From positions 422,501-486,500 of the forward strand of contig VWND01000023.1 of the NCBI GenBank assembly GCA_009599575.1: a DNA stretch of 64,000 nucleotides, in the 5' to 3' direction. Below the pieces are notes generated by a model. The model ran no database searches, was not told the origin of the DNA, and saw only the letters and a program-made list of their open reading frames with translations. The DNA comes from Blumeriella jaapii (lineage: Eukaryota > Ascomycota > Leotiomycetes > Helotiales > Drepanopezizaceae). How positions within the stretch are numbered: position 1 is the first letter of the stretch; each line of letters opens with the position of its first letter. Shown here one piece after another: positions 1 to 11,636 of this stretch. A program made the translations under genes and the position numbers.

Positions 1-236
1 AAACGTATTTTTCGACGTTTCGAAATCGTCGCTCGGACCTATTTTAACCAATTAAGTTTAATTTTAAATTTTTACGAAAATATCGTAATTGTAATTCAGA
101 ATTCGATTACGGCTATTTTAAAAGCTTTAATTGAAATAAATCGAATACTTTGCGAATTCGTTTAATATTAATTTTTATTAGCTTGCCGCTGCTTTTAAAT
201 TTAAAAAAAAAATAGCGATAAAAAAAAAAGAAATAA
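1..236 (-). pseudogene. Left flank of A1, probably a remnant of Gypsy element E
   Basis: This is AT-rich sequence with RIP character immediately outside the 5' LTR of A1. Because A1 is bounded by the same 4-bp duplication on both sides, this stretch should be contiguous with 29443 onward, that is, with the end of element E's pol region on the minus strand. The minus strand reads for several dozen codons with only TAA/TAG interruptions, but I could not recognise a domain. Assignment to E is by position only. Confidence 0.4.
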
Positions 237-503
237 TATAAAACGGTGATACTTTGTATTGACGGGAATTGGTAGTTTTAGCTATGATCGAGGCATAGAC
301 CCCTCCGAGACCCTCTGCTATTGACTACCTTCAACAGATATAAAAGCAAAGCATCTCCTTAGATAATATTATAGGCACGCAGTTTAATTCATATTTTCAC
401 TTATTTTTCTTTTCCTTTTTTCAGTCTTTTCTAAAGATTTCTTAGACTATTTTACCCACCGATATATGGCCGTATTAATCTGGTTTTCTTATTTACTTTT
501 ATA
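237..503 (+). repeat. 5' LTR of A1
   Basis: This 267-bp LTR aligns end to end with the LTRs at 29169, 33153/41532, 9210, 20426, 47191 and 58242. The family ends are tgtaaaacgg and acttttaca; here the first G and last C are mutated to A and T, as RIP would do. A TATA box sits near the middle and a C/T-rich stretch follows it. Confidence 0.93.
339..346 (+). promoter_or_regulatory. TATA box in LTR A
   Basis: The motif tataaaag follows caacaga in the LTR and is kept in every A-family LTR as tataagagc or a close variant. About 70 bp of sequence with a pyrimidine-rich run follows before the LTR end. This is the expected place for the element's RNA polymerase II promoter and R region. The exact transcription start is not visible. 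Confidence 0.55.
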
Positions 504-526
504 TTTAATGATTTACGCAGGGATTC
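504..526 (+). other. Putative primer-binding site of A1
   Basis: Directly after the 5' LTR the less mutated A3 copy reads tttggtaacctacgcagg, where TGG would pair with the CCA end of a tRNA. A1 has the RIP-mutated form tttaatgatttacgcagg. The position is right for a Gypsy minus-strand primer site, but I could not match the rest to a specific tRNA with confidence. Confidence 0.5.
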
Positions 527-1240
527 AAACTTCGGTATTTCGTTTTTATATATTCGCCGATGCATTTCTTAAATTCGCAATTAAAATCGATTTCGATATT
601 TCGCTACTACGGCTTAAAAGATTTTTTATATAATATTGTTCGCAGCTGCATTATATAAAGGATTCTTAATAGCTTTTTTTATTTTGCGCACAGTTATTAA
701 ACTACAAAAATGCAATATATTTCAAAAACGTTTGAAATTACGATTAGATAATTTTGAACCGTGCGAAATTCAAAGCTCGAAAGTCGCTTTTTTGTTTAAA
801 AATAACAAATCGAATATTGGTTCGTACGCTTCGACCGCTGCGCTCGGCCCTTTTGAATTAAATCTCTTTTGGTCAAACGCTTGGCGAGAACTTAATTTTC
901 TGATTTTGCGTTTTATAATTATAGCAATTACAATTTGCAACTTTTTATTAAAAGTAGTAAAAAAATGGCTGTACGTGCATTGGTCTAAGCCACGGAATAT
1001 CGAAACCGTAGATTATACAGCAATATCATATTAATCCAATTAACTTATTAAAAAACAAGTTTTTCAACATATTACTTAAATATCTGGACGTAATTTTATT
1101 TTATTTAATTTTTTTAGAAAACACAAAAACCTTTTTAATAGCTTTCCTATTAAAAACGATTTATTTTATACTGAAAACCCTTAATTTGCGATTTTAGAAA
1201 ATACTTATTCGTTTAATTCAAACCCTACCAATACTTTTAT
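527..1240 (+). other. 5' leader of A1
   Basis: This stretch between the primer site and gag holds no known domain. Within it, 636-1034 stays open for 132 codons in heavily mutated DNA. A frame matching its second half is also open in A3 (57702-57953, minus), and one matching its first half is open in A4 (41797-42036). It may be a small upstream frame or simply a conserved leader. Confidence 0.6.
636..1034 (+). pseudogene. Conserved leader reading frame, function unknown
   Basis: This is an open frame of 132 codons in the leader of A1, rich in Phe, Ile and Leu. A3 keeps the motif WLYVHWPEPRNIETVNYTAI in the same frame and A1 has WLYVHWSKPRNIETVDYTAI. Copies that have taken separate RIP hits therefore still agree in reading frame, which weakly suggests past coding. 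No homologue is recognised. It could equally be a structured leader open by chance, since the sequence keeps many CpG-containing codons. Confidence 0.3.
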
Positions 1241-1244
1241 TAAT

Positions 1245-2990
1245 ACTATAAACAACGACGCTTTTCGTTTTTTTATGCGAGGCCGCATGCCTTTTTCTAG
1301 CTCTTCTGGTGCATTTTTATTTAATAGCGCCAACGTTACCGATTTTATTAAAAAATATAAAAAAACCTGCGAGAATTTCGGAGTTTTTAAAACTAAAATA
1401 TTCGACAAACTTTTTCGCTATTATAACCCAATTATTAAGAATATTATTAAATCGATAAATAAATAAAAAGCTATTAAGGCTCGAAACTAGCGTAAGCTAA
1501 TTAAAGCTTTAAAATCGGAATTCCGAAATTACGATCGTTAGCAAATTTGCGATACTATCGCTTTTTTCAAACAGTTTGTTATAATAATTCGCTAAGCCAA
1601 AAAACTTAAGGCTTATTATCGTATTTATACAAAAATTTCTGACGTTTTCGTTAATAAAAAGATTTTAAGCGAAATTAAATAAAAAAGAATATTTTTATTT
1701 AGCCTTCCAATTAGCATTCGCAACAAAACTATTAAGCATTTTAAAATTAATAAACAAAATCCTGAAATCTTCGATTAGTATTTCAAATTTGTAAAATTCG
1801 TTTTTAAACAAAACTAAAGCGAACGTATTATCGAAGCTATAAATCAAAAAAAATCTTCCTTTTTTATTTATAAAAAAAACGTAAAAGCTTTAATACAGAA
1901 ATATATCCAGCTATTAAGAATTACCGAAATCGCCAAAAAATAATTAATTATTATATTATTTAATTGTTTTGCAAAACTTATTAGCTTAAAAAAGCTTAAT
2001 AAAAATATCGAAACTTTCGTATTAAAATTTACCGATATTAAAATTTAAAGACTTTAAAGCAAAGTCGAAGGTTTTATACAATAGCAAAAAAAACTTTTTT
2101 ACGTTAATTCGGATAATAAAAACGATTAAAATAGCTTTTATAATAATTATTCCTTTTAAAATGCGCGAAGCGATTAATTTCGCCAAGCTATCGTAAAAGT
2201 AATGGCTGCTTAGTAGCAACCTTTCCGTATTAGCGATCAAGATTAGCGAAACATTAATTATAATAACGATTATTAAAAAAAAAAAAAAAACCAACGCGAA
2301 AACCAGAATCGCGATTATTAAAATAATAAAAGTAATTATTAAAACAGATTTTGTAGCTTTAAGTGTGAGTTTTATAATAACAAAGAAATTTATTACGAAA
2401 AATCTTATATTCGTTTTAAATACAAAGCATTTAATTTTTGTATAAATAATAATATTTGCTATATTAATAAGTACGGAGCGATTTGCTTCGGACCGACGAA
2501 AGCAGAAATAGGCCTTTTTAACAAAGCTGAAAATTAAAACTAATTAAATACTATTCGCTTAAAAATAAAAAATACAAAATAAAACGATTGTTTGGAAAAT
2601 AAAAAAAATGCGAAAACGATTTTTATTAGTAAAAAAGAAAATATCTCAAAAAGCGTACTGCTTAAAAAGAAAACCCTTATTTTAAGCGTGAATAAAATTT
2701 AAATATATAAATAAAAAACAAATGCATATATTGCTAATGCAATTATCGCGTTTGCAAATATTATGGCTGCATAATTAAGCCAGCGAATTATAAAAAAGCA
2801 AAATGCTTTTGTTTTATTCGCTAAACTAATTAGTATAAAAAAAAACGTTAAAATCGAAAAAAAAAAAGATTTTAAAATTCGAAAAAAAACCGATAAAATT
2901 ATCAAAAAAACGCTTACGATAAAAAAAATTAACGATAATATGAAAAATATCGACACCGATATTTCGGTTTAAATTATTTAAAAAGTACCA
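1245..2990 (+). pseudogene. gag: gag of A1 (Gypsy capsid/nucleocapsid region), decayed
   Basis: The frame around 1275-2060 reads like a fungal Gypsy Gag: LFNSANVTDFIKKYKKTCENF is followed by a predicted helical stretch and an E/K-rich segment, as in Gag proteins that begin with a target-fold such as 'LFxGxNVTDFLERYE'. The A3 copy shows the fuller capsid region. The C-terminal part (about 2345-2520) carries a cysteine-rich segment instead of an obvious CCHC knuckle. Several TAA/TAG codons interrupt the frame. In A3 the frame runs without a stop of its own into the protease part, so Gag-Pol was probably one polyprotein. The start is placed at the NNDAFRF-coding segment, where A3 has an ATG. Confidence 0.75.
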
Positions 2991-3849
2991 GCTTAAACGC
3001 CTATTATTAATACGAAGCGAAAAATAAATCGACAAATATATTAGCTCCGAAGCCGTCGACGAAGCTATTAAAAAAATTATAAAACAGAAAATCAAATTGA
3101 AATTCAGCGATTTATTTAGCATAAAAAAGAAATTCGATAAAATTATTAATAAACAAATTTTTGTATTAAAAAAAAACGAAAAAATTAAAATCATTCGAAA
3201 AAAAAACGATTTTAAATTAAAAAAAAATCAAAAAAAAATTTATAATACCGCAATTAATTTAGCCGATAGAAAAAAATCCTCGGAAAAAATCAGCCTTTTA
3301 GTCCTCGCTATAAAAACCTAAAAGTCAAAACGACGAAACTGCTTTTATACGGCTATAAAAGTATTAAAAATAAAAACAATGCTCGAAAAAAGTACGACCG
3401 CCCTCGCTTTATTCGATAATAAAACCGAAATCAATTGCATAAACCAGAAAACGGCCGAAATTAATAATATTCCGATTATTACCGATAAACGAATAATTTA
3501 TACGACCGTTAATAAAAATATTATTAAATTTGATAAAATTGTATAAAATATTAAAATCGACGTTAAAAGTATTATTACTTATAAAAATTTTTTAATAATA
3601 AAAAAATGCTTTTATCCTATTATTCTTAAAATACTTTGGATTTTGAAAAGTTTCGTCAGTTTTAAATACACCGAAAACGGCCAAATAAAAGCTTTTTTTT
3701 AAAACTAAAACCGATTTTTCTAAAGCTAAATTACCGTCGCCGGCGATAAAATCTTTTTAATCGACGTTTTATCGGAAAACGAATAGCCGGCTTTGGTTTT
3801 AAAATGTACGCTAAATTATAATAAAACTTAGAAAATAATCGGCTAAAAG

Positions 3850-3884
3850 CATTTACGTCGCCAATCGAAATAGCACCGCGAATG
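3850..3884 (+). repeat. 35-bp palindromic module, locus a of A1
   Basis: The 14-bp arms catttacgtcgcca and tagcaccgcgaatg are near-complementary around the 7-bp core atcgaaa. It lies between protease and RT. The same module is at the same place in A2, A3 and A4. The left flank is aaaag and the right flank aaatt, so there is no clear duplication here. Confidence 0.8.
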
Positions 3885-5797
3885 AAATTGGCCAATATTA
3901 ACATTTTTGGCTATTAATTCGAAAATAAAAGTTTCGAAGATTTCGTTTTCGTATTAAACAAACCCGATTTATATATTCTACTTTTTTGTATTAATATCAG
4001 CATTTTTTACAAGCGCAAAGCTAATAAAATACGATTTGTGAATTTTAGCGAATTCGATAGAAATATTTCCGAAAAAATAAACGATTGATTTAAAAAAGAT
4101 AAAACAATAAAATTATTTTAATCAGTTATTAGCGAATTCGAAGGATTTATTACCGGCCGATTTTCCAGCTTATTATTTGACAGCCGATTTATAAAAAAAC
4201 GATTTGATAATTTAGCAATCGGAATCTAACTTCTGCTAAAAAAGAAAAAAGTTTTATACAAAGTTCTACGCAACCGAAAAAAGATTATAACTTTCGATTT
4301 TACCGAAATAAATTAATTCAGCTTTAACGTTATATTTTATATCGATATTAAAACCGTATTTTACAAAGCCTGGCAAAAAAAGATTTTTTTAATTTTTAAA
4401 ATCTTCCAGGATAAAATAGTCGAAATGCTGAAAAAACGAATTAAACAAAAAATCTTCGAATTCTGCTACGGCCTATATAAAAACAAATGGTTTATCGTTG
4501 CGAAAAAAAAAAAAAAAGTATTTATAAACTTATTACCGCGGTCGTCGAAATAAACAAAATGACGATACAAAACGCCAACGTGCTATTTAACGTCGATTAA
4601 TTTTCGAACGAATTCGCAAAATTAACAATCGCTTTTTTTTTCGATTTTTTTTCCGGCTACGACCATTTAATATTTAATTTACGATTTCGAAATATAATAG
4701 CAATTTAAATTCCAATCGGATTGCTGCGTATAACCAGAATACTTATAGGAGCCATTAATTTAATCGCTTAATTCGTAAAAATCGTATATAAGATTTTTAT
4801 AATTTGCATTTCTGATATTGCTTTTTTTTACGTTAACGACGTCGGAATAAAAAGTTCCAGATGATATTATAATAATAAAAAGACTTTTTAAAATTCGACG
4901 TTATATAATAAAATATATTTAAAACATCGATAAAATTATAATTTGCTTCGAAAAAACCAAAGTTATTATTAGCTCTCGATCAAAATTTTGCATGCCCGAA
5001 ATAAATATCGTTAGCTATATAATTAACAGCGCTGGCCGCCATTTTCAAAGAAAAAAAATTGAAAAGATTTGCGAATAAAAAAAGTGTAAAAATATTACCG
5101 AAGCCAAAGTTTTTATTAGCGTTATGATTTACTATCGTAATTAAATTAAATTTTTTTTTTTTAGAAAGCTGCATCCATTTACGCTACGATAAAAAAAAAA
5201 TCGATTTCGTTTAAAAAAAAAAGCAAAACAAAATTATAGAAATTTTTAAAAACGATTTTTTATCGGTTTTATTATTTATGCGAATCGATTATAGTTTAAA
5301 CGCAAAAAAAATCATTTTAATTATCGACGCTAATATTTTCGGTTAAAAAACTGTATTATAATAAATCGATAAAAACAAAAAACGGCATTTTTTACGATTC
5401 GAAAACGGCTTATAATCTTTCGCGAAAACACGCTACGATATTATTAAACGAAAATATCGAAGCGCTTTTAAAGTAATAAAAAAAATAAAAAGCGAATTAT
5501 ACGACGTATATTTTATTTTGAAAATAAACGCAAAAGTTTTTATCGACTAATTAAATAAAAAAGCTAATAACTTATTAAAAGCGCTTATTATTAATTAAAT
5601 AACTTAAATACGATTTATAAACTTTAAAATCAGGCATATTAAAAAAATAATTAATACAGCAGCAAACGGCTTTTCCAAACGAAAACGCTTTTATTTATTT
5701 GATTTCGCTGAATAAAACGAATAAAATATTAACGAATAAATTGCTAACGAAATCGGCTGCTTCGCTATCTGCGCTTTGGGTTTTATAAAACCAAAAC

Positions 5798-5832
5798 TAT
5801 TCGCGTTGCTATTTCGGTTAATACCGCGAATA
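5798..5832 (+). repeat. 35-bp palindromic module, locus b of A1
   Basis: Arms tattcgcgttgcta and taataccgcgaata surround the core tttcggt. It lies in the RNase H-integrase linker, where it reads in frame as FALLFRLIPR. The left flank is aaaac and the right flank is aaaaa, one base from a perfect 5-bp duplication. Confidence 0.8.
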
Positions 5833-5860
5833 AAAAATATTAATTTTCGGGCCGAAAAAG

Positions 5861-5895
5861 CATTCGCGTTATTATTTCGGATAGCACCGCGAATA
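5861..5895 (+). repeat. 35-bp palindromic module, locus c of A1
   Basis: Arms cattcgcgttatta and tagcaccgcgaata surround the core tttcgga. It is 28 bp downstream of locus b and in the same frame, giving FALLFRIAPR. The flanks (aaaag, gattt) show no duplication. Confidence 0.8.
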
Positions 5896-7441
5896 GATTT
5901 AATCGAAAACGATCGAAATAAGCCGATTAACGACGAAAATAAACTTTTGATCGATAATTACGAAACCGAAGATTTTTATTTAATCGCATATTATTTAATT
6001 ATTTTGTTTAAATTATTTAGCGTATTAAATTATTAATTCAAATTATTTAAAAATCAAGCTTTCGATTATATTTTAACTGATAGAAAACTGTATAAAATAA
6101 AAAACAATATATATTAAAAACGCTTAGTAATAAACAATAAAGCCGATAAGTTTCAAATTATTAAAAAAGCTTACGAAAAAATGTTTTATAAAAAAGCTAA
6201 AGCTATTTATTATCGAATCAAAAACGATTTAATAAAAAAAATACTTCGAAAATTGCAAAGCTTTCGTTAAAAATTGCATTTTTTATTAAAAACGAAAGCC
6301 TGGCCGAAAAAAAAACTTATTATATCCGACGTGATTTTTTAAAATTTAAAAAAAAATTAATTTCGATATTATACGCGTACCGACCACCGATCGCGGGCAT
6401 ATATATTTTGTATTTGTTATTAACGATCTGTTCGAATAACTTAAAAAGCGATTTTTCCGAAACGCTATTTTCGAAATTATAACGATTTTTTTTTAAAAAA
6501 ACGTTGTATATCGATACGGTTTATTTAGCAAGTTAAACGTCGATAATAAATCCGAAAACAAAGGCGTTGTCGAAACTTTTATAAAAAAATACGGTATTCA
6601 GCGTATTTAAATCTTAGCCTATAATTCGAAAAGCAACGGATCCGTTAAACAAAAATATAAAAATATTTTCGACGGCCTTTTAAAAGCTATTCGAAAGGGT
6701 TATAAGCGTTGGTCGCGGAAATTTTCGGAAATGCTTTTTGTTATGCGCATATGCATATACGCTTTTATTAAAATAATTTTATTTTTTATTTAATACGGCA
6801 AAAACGCTCGATTGCTTTTAAAAACAAAATGGCCTATATAAAAGCTTTATAATATAGTTAAGATAAAAACGAAAACAAATTTGCTAATAATAAGATCTAA
6901 ACAGCTAGATTACCGCGATATAAATATAAAAGAAATAATTTAAAAAAAAAAAATATAAAAAAGCAGCTAAAAAAGTCTGGAATAAAACTAAGATTTTAAA
7001 AAAAACGTTAATTAGAAAAGGAAATCTGGTTCTAGTTTACGACGTTCAGCGCGCTATTAATAAATCGGCCGATATTAAACTTAATTATAAATAATTCGGA
7101 TTTTACGAAATATACGAAGCCGAATTAAATAAAAGTTATTACAAACTTACGAAACTCGATGAAACAAAACTGAAAAAAACGTTCGCCGCTAATCGATTAA
7201 AGCGATTTTATAGAAAAAACCAGCAAATCTACTTTTTAGATTTTGATTTAGATAGCGATTTCGATTTTAGCGAATCCGACGACGATTCCGACCAAAGCGA
7301 TTATATTTTTGAAAAAAAGAAATCTTTTGGAAAGATCTGAAAACAATCGAATAATAACCCGGCGGCTAAAAACACAATTTAAATCGTAATTCCACCTATG
7401 ACCGAAAAAAAAAAAAAGCTTACAAAATTGTTTACTAACTG

Positions 7442-7707
7442 TGTGACGATCTAATCAGTCGAAGGGCTGGAAGATCAGTCAACTGGTCGCCGTATTCATA
7501 TGGTATAAAAAACGAGCCTTTGGTTTTGTAACAAAGATATTTATTTAAAATCAACAATTGCAAAAGGCAAAGGTTGCTAAAAAGAAAAAGCCTTATATAT
7601 ATAAATAGTTTCCACAGTTAATAAAAAGACCCATCAAAAAACCAAAAAGCTTACAGCTATACGTAATTGCTGGAGTGACACAAAAAGCAAAAAAATAAAT
7701 CGTTACA
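7442..7707 (-). repeat. 3' LTR of element B
   Basis: This 266-bp LTR has inverted ends tgtgacga and tcgttaca, the latter a single RIP change from tcgtcaca. It matches 25078-25343 along its length. The TATA-like run tatatatataaat lies at 7594-7606. It is adjacent to the polypurine tract, so it is the 3' LTR on the minus strand. Confidence 0.93.
7594..7606 (-). promoter_or_regulatory. TATA box in LTR B
   Basis: The run tatatatataaat in the middle of the LTR is kept as ttatatacataaat in the other LTR at 25078-25343. On the minus strand it is followed by gcctttttcc. It is the likely promoter core of element B. Confidence 0.45.
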
Positions 7708-7721
7708 TTATCCCCCCGTCC
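7708..7721 (-). other. Polypurine tract of element B
   Basis: The minus strand reads ggacggggggataa directly before the 3' LTR. This is the plus-strand primer of a Gypsy element. It is one of the few runs of six identical C/G bases left in the RIP-affected region, since CpC/GpG is not the RIP target. Confidence 0.8.
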
Positions 7722-9205
7722 GAAAAAAGCGCGTCTTCGAGCTTTTATTTATTAATACGTCGTTATCCAAATAATCGTACGAATCCAAATCTTCGGAATA
7801 CGCTTTCAGCCAATCTACAAGTTTTGCAAAAAGACCGGAAAGCTTTTTATACGCCAAATAAAAGTCGCGCACTTTTAAAAAAGCATATATAAAATCAAAC
7901 GCGGAATACCACGTAAGATTTTTATTTAAACTTATTCAAAAAGCTTTATATTAAAAAGTCTTCCGCTGCATTCGACAGGCGATTAATTCTTCGACTTCGT
8001 ATTTAAGCTTACTAATTATATTAATAAGTTCAAAAGCTAAATTAACCTGATTTGAAAGCGCGTCGTCAGCTGCTTTACGCAATCGATTAGCGTGAAAAAC
8101 TAAATGTACGTTTATAATACTAAAAAGGTCTAGCTTAAAAACGTTATCGAAAATTTTGGTTACAATCTTAAAAAGGCCGTTTGTAAAATTATCGAGCTTG
8201 CGGAAAGGCCGGAAGGTCGGAAATAAACGTATATCGAGCTATACGTAATCGCTAACGTCAAAATCGATCGCGCGGCGAAACCTATTCGCATTTTTTTTCA
8301 TTTTGTCGTAGGCTTATTAAAAATGCGATTTGGCGAAGTTCCAAGCGTCGTAATAGCGGCGAGCGTACGCACGAGCTTCGTTTGCGTTTAGCTTATATAA
8401 AAAATTGAAAAAAAGGAAAATATCGAGTTTCCAGTTTCAATTGGTATAAAAAATATAATCGTATACAATTTCAAAAGGTAAAAAGCCATCTAAACTCTTG
8501 TAAAAAAAGATTATCTGGGCGAAATCCATTATTAAAAGAAATTCGCTTTAATCGTTTTAATAAAAATTTACGAAAAATCGAAAGCGTTTTTGCAAATATT
8601 AATTGTAAATTTCGGTCTGACCGTCGGTTTCGAAATAAACGGCTATCGAAAGCTTTAATTGCGTACCGAGTATTTTATTCAATTCAAACCAGAAAGTAAA
8701 CCAATACTAGGGGCCACGATCGCTAATAATACTTTTTGAAAAGCCAAAATACCTGTACACGTGAAATATATATAATTTAGCGAGGCTTCGAGCATCGATA
8801 TTCTTATAGCAAAAAATCGAAATAACTTGTTTAAAAAAGCGATTTATCATTACGAACACGTTATCGTAACCGTATTTATTTTTATTAAAGCTGCAAAAAT
8901 CCATTGTAACGTGCTTCCAAAAATAATTAAAAACAAAAAAAAGCTGAAAAAGGCCGGGGCGCTTATCTTTTGGAACAAAACTCCTTCGACAAACGTAGCA
9001 ATTGCGATAGTATTATTTTACGAAAGCTGTTATACCTCGCCAATAATATTGGTCCGAAAGCAATTACGTAATTTTGCGAACGCTGAAATAAACGGTGAAA
9101 ATCTGGTCGTACATTTTTTATATAAAGGCCAAACGAAAATAATCGACGTCTGATACTATTAAGCGACCGTGATATAGCAGCAGGTCGCGTTTAAATATAT
9201 ACGGA
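7722..9205 (-). pseudogene. pol: Integrase part of element B pol, decayed
   Basis: On the minus strand the catalytic core reads MDFCSFNKNKYGYDNVFVMI and continues through HVYRYFGFSKSIISDRGP (8707-8904). This matches the Gypsy integrase core carrying the first two catalytic acidic residues (MDF... and SDRGPQF). The segment upstream (8904-9200) holds the part after the zinc-binding domain, with KNVRPDFHRLFQR and the PRPFQ linker before the core. Several TAA/TAG stops are present. The gene continues at 20697 across A2. Confidence 0.85.
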
Positions 9206-9209
9206 GTGT

Positions 9210-9476
9210 TGTAAAAATAGGTAGGAAAACCAGACTGATACGGCCACATGTCGGTGGGTAAAATAATCTAGGGAATTCCTAGAAAAGACTGAAAAAAGGA
9301 AAAGAAAAATAAATGAAAATATGAATTAAACTGCGTGCTTATAATACTATCTAAAAGAATGCTTTGCTCTTATACTTGTTAAAAGTAGTTAATAGCAAAA
9401 GGTTTCGAAAAGGTTCATGCCTCGACCATAGCTAAAACTACTAATTCCTATTAATATAAGATATTACCGTTTTATA
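9210..9476 (-). repeat. 3' LTR of A2
   Basis: This 267-bp LTR begins tgtaaaaataggtagg on the plus strand and ends accgttttata. It aligns with the other A-family LTRs. The internal side carries ttctgttccaaataa, the decayed polypurine region. Confidence 0.93.
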
Positions 9477-9560
9477 TTCTGTTCCAAATAATATACGTAA
9501 TCGTTTTTAACTACGACCAAAAAAAAACATAATTCTAATAAATACAATTTAATCTATCTT
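9477..9560 (-). other. A2 3' untranslated end with polypurine region
   Basis: This is the short stretch between ORF3 and the 3' LTR. The minus strand reads ttatttggaacagaa next to the LTR, whereas A3 has ttatttgagacaggata. It is purine-rich and in the polypurine-tract position, but imperfect. Confidence 0.5.
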
Positions 9561-11636
9561 ATATAATTTAAAAACCAATTAATTAAAAACCGAGCTTTTT
9601 AATTTTATATTCTTTCGGTCTTTTAATCCGTTTTTAGCCTTTTTACTATTAGCTTCTGCGGAAAAATAGCGTTTCGCTTATCGTTTGAATTATTTTGTTT
9701 ATTTTGCTTTTCTGAAAAATAATTCGATAAAATATCAGTCGAAATATCGTTCAGTTTTATAAACGTTCTGATAGTTTTTTCGTCGATAATATTATCAAAT
9801 ATCGCCGCGACGAATGCTTTTTACGATTTTTTTCCGTAAATAATAAATTTCAGCTTTTAAACGTGGTTTTACGTTTTGCAAAAGGCGCTAAATAATTTTG
9901 TATTAAAATCGTAAAAGTAATCGATTAATTCGTCGTAATTAAAACCGATTAACGCTTTTGTTTCGCGTAAAACTAATAGGTCGGATTACGGTTGTTTACC
10001 GACGAATACTTCTGAAAAAGCTTCGAAACTTATAAAAAAGATTATTTCACGAAATAATTCGAAAATAATCGTTTGCAATCGAAACTACCGAAGATATTAT
10101 AATTGCTTTCGCCGCAGTACAAACAATATCAAATAGCTTATCGGAACGTCGTTTTCGAAATAGTTTTTATATTTTTGCGCCGTATAATTATTCGAATAAA
10201 TTAGCATCGCGCCGTCGGTTTTTTAGATTCTGAATCTGACGAAAACATTTTGCTTAGTCGAAAAGCTGACAAAAATTATTTTATTTTCTATTCCGTAGCT
10301 TTCGGTTTTATAATCCGATAAAATAGCCGAGACTATTGTTTTAAACGCGCTGAAATACGAAAAAGCTGAGCTTTTTTAAATAGTTTTAATTAATTTGGCG
10401 TCGTAATATAATTGCAGGTAAATTTCGATTATTTTCGAATTGTATGCGAATGCAAGCAAAACGTAATAATCGAAAATAGCGTCGATAAGATTTTCGATTT
10501 TTTTCTTTTTTTAAAAATCGGCGATATCGAATTTTATAACCGTAATACGATCGGAATTAGCGAAACCTAAAGCGATCGGAACGTTAAAATATACTACGAA
10601 GCGGCAGTTTTTAAAATTCCGAATAATCAAAACAGCGAAATAAAAGCCGGGATATATTTTAAAAGCTTATTAAATAAAATTGTAAAGCATATTAGCAAAA
10701 AAAGCTATAAGCGCTTTTTAGGTTTTAATTAATCGGAAATAATATTTGTATATAATTACTTTTTTTTTATAAAATACAATAATAATTTGTTTTTTCCGTT
10801 GTAAAACCCTACGTAATTAACGAATTCGCAGCTTAATTCAGATAGATTTTAAAACACACTTTCGGTCGAAAAGCCAAAAAAGTCGGCTTTTAGAAATACT
10901 CGTTACTTTTATTTTTTTACGTTTTAATCGAACTTTATAATCGCGCTAAAAGCTTTAGGATCTGCTTTAAAATTTGCGTAGCCTAAATAAGCTTTCGCAC
11001 GCGCTTGGGTAGTTTTCGCAGTTTTTCGTCGAAATATAAATTAATTATTAAAATCAATTTCGAACACGTCGTAATCCGAGTTTTTAATAGCAGCGAATCG
11101 ATTAACGAAGCCGATAACGTTAATTTTTTTTATAATTAAATCGCAGTACGCCGCGTAATAATATATATAAAAATAGCAAAACTTGCCGTTTTTTTTAACG
11201 TTAACGTTATTCGTAAAAACGAAATTAAAAAATCGAAGTTTTTTAATAAAAAAAAGCTCGAGTAAAAACGGGTTATCGTTTTCAAAAGTCTTTTTTATTT
11301 GCTTTGGCGTATTATATTTGCAATTTTCCGAAAAAAGCTTAATTTAGTTTTCGTTCGAAGCAAAAAAAAAAAAGCTGACGAATTTATTTAATTTTTATAT
11401 AAAAATATCGAAGTAAAACTTTTAAATCGTTTCGTCGTCGAAAGCGAAAGTTTTAAGCAAAATAATTTAATTTTGCGCTTTTTATGTAATTTTTTCCGCG
11501 ATAATTTCGATATTCCTTTCCAAGCCTTTTCGGTCGAAACGTGTAATAGTCGAAATCTTAAATGCTTTTATCAGAATCTAAAATATTAGCGGTATTGGTA
11601 CGACGTTTTTAAACGCAGCAGGCGTTTTTAGTATTT

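Larger units (their letters stand above)
2991..7437 (+). pseudogene. pol: pol of A1: protease, RT, RNase H, integrase, decayed
   Basis: Domains in order: an aspartic-protease-like segment near 3404-3440 (LFDNKTEINCIN, in place of the usual L-D-S/T-G); RT about 4430-5200 with FDFFSGY near 4650 and YVND for the YVDD box near 4830; RNase H about 5240-5720 (INTAANGFSKR, the HTAADxLSR region); integrase about 6040-6900 with a VNDLFE...NGSVK core; and a GPY/F-type module about 7020-7210 that reads RLKRF in A3. An Asp/Ser-rich acidic tail follows. Many TAA/TAG stops are present and the RT catalytic Asp is changed to Asn. B inserted in the last codons of pol. Confidence 0.85.

Noticed and set aside
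7433..7439. TACTAAC branch-point word at the end of A1 pol
   Set aside because: It suggested a spliced ORF3, but no matching donor and acceptor pair could be established and A2 and A3 do not keep the word exactly.
8827..9153. 108-codon plus-strand frame
   Set aside because: Antisense to the integrase of element B, which has recognisable catalytic motifs.
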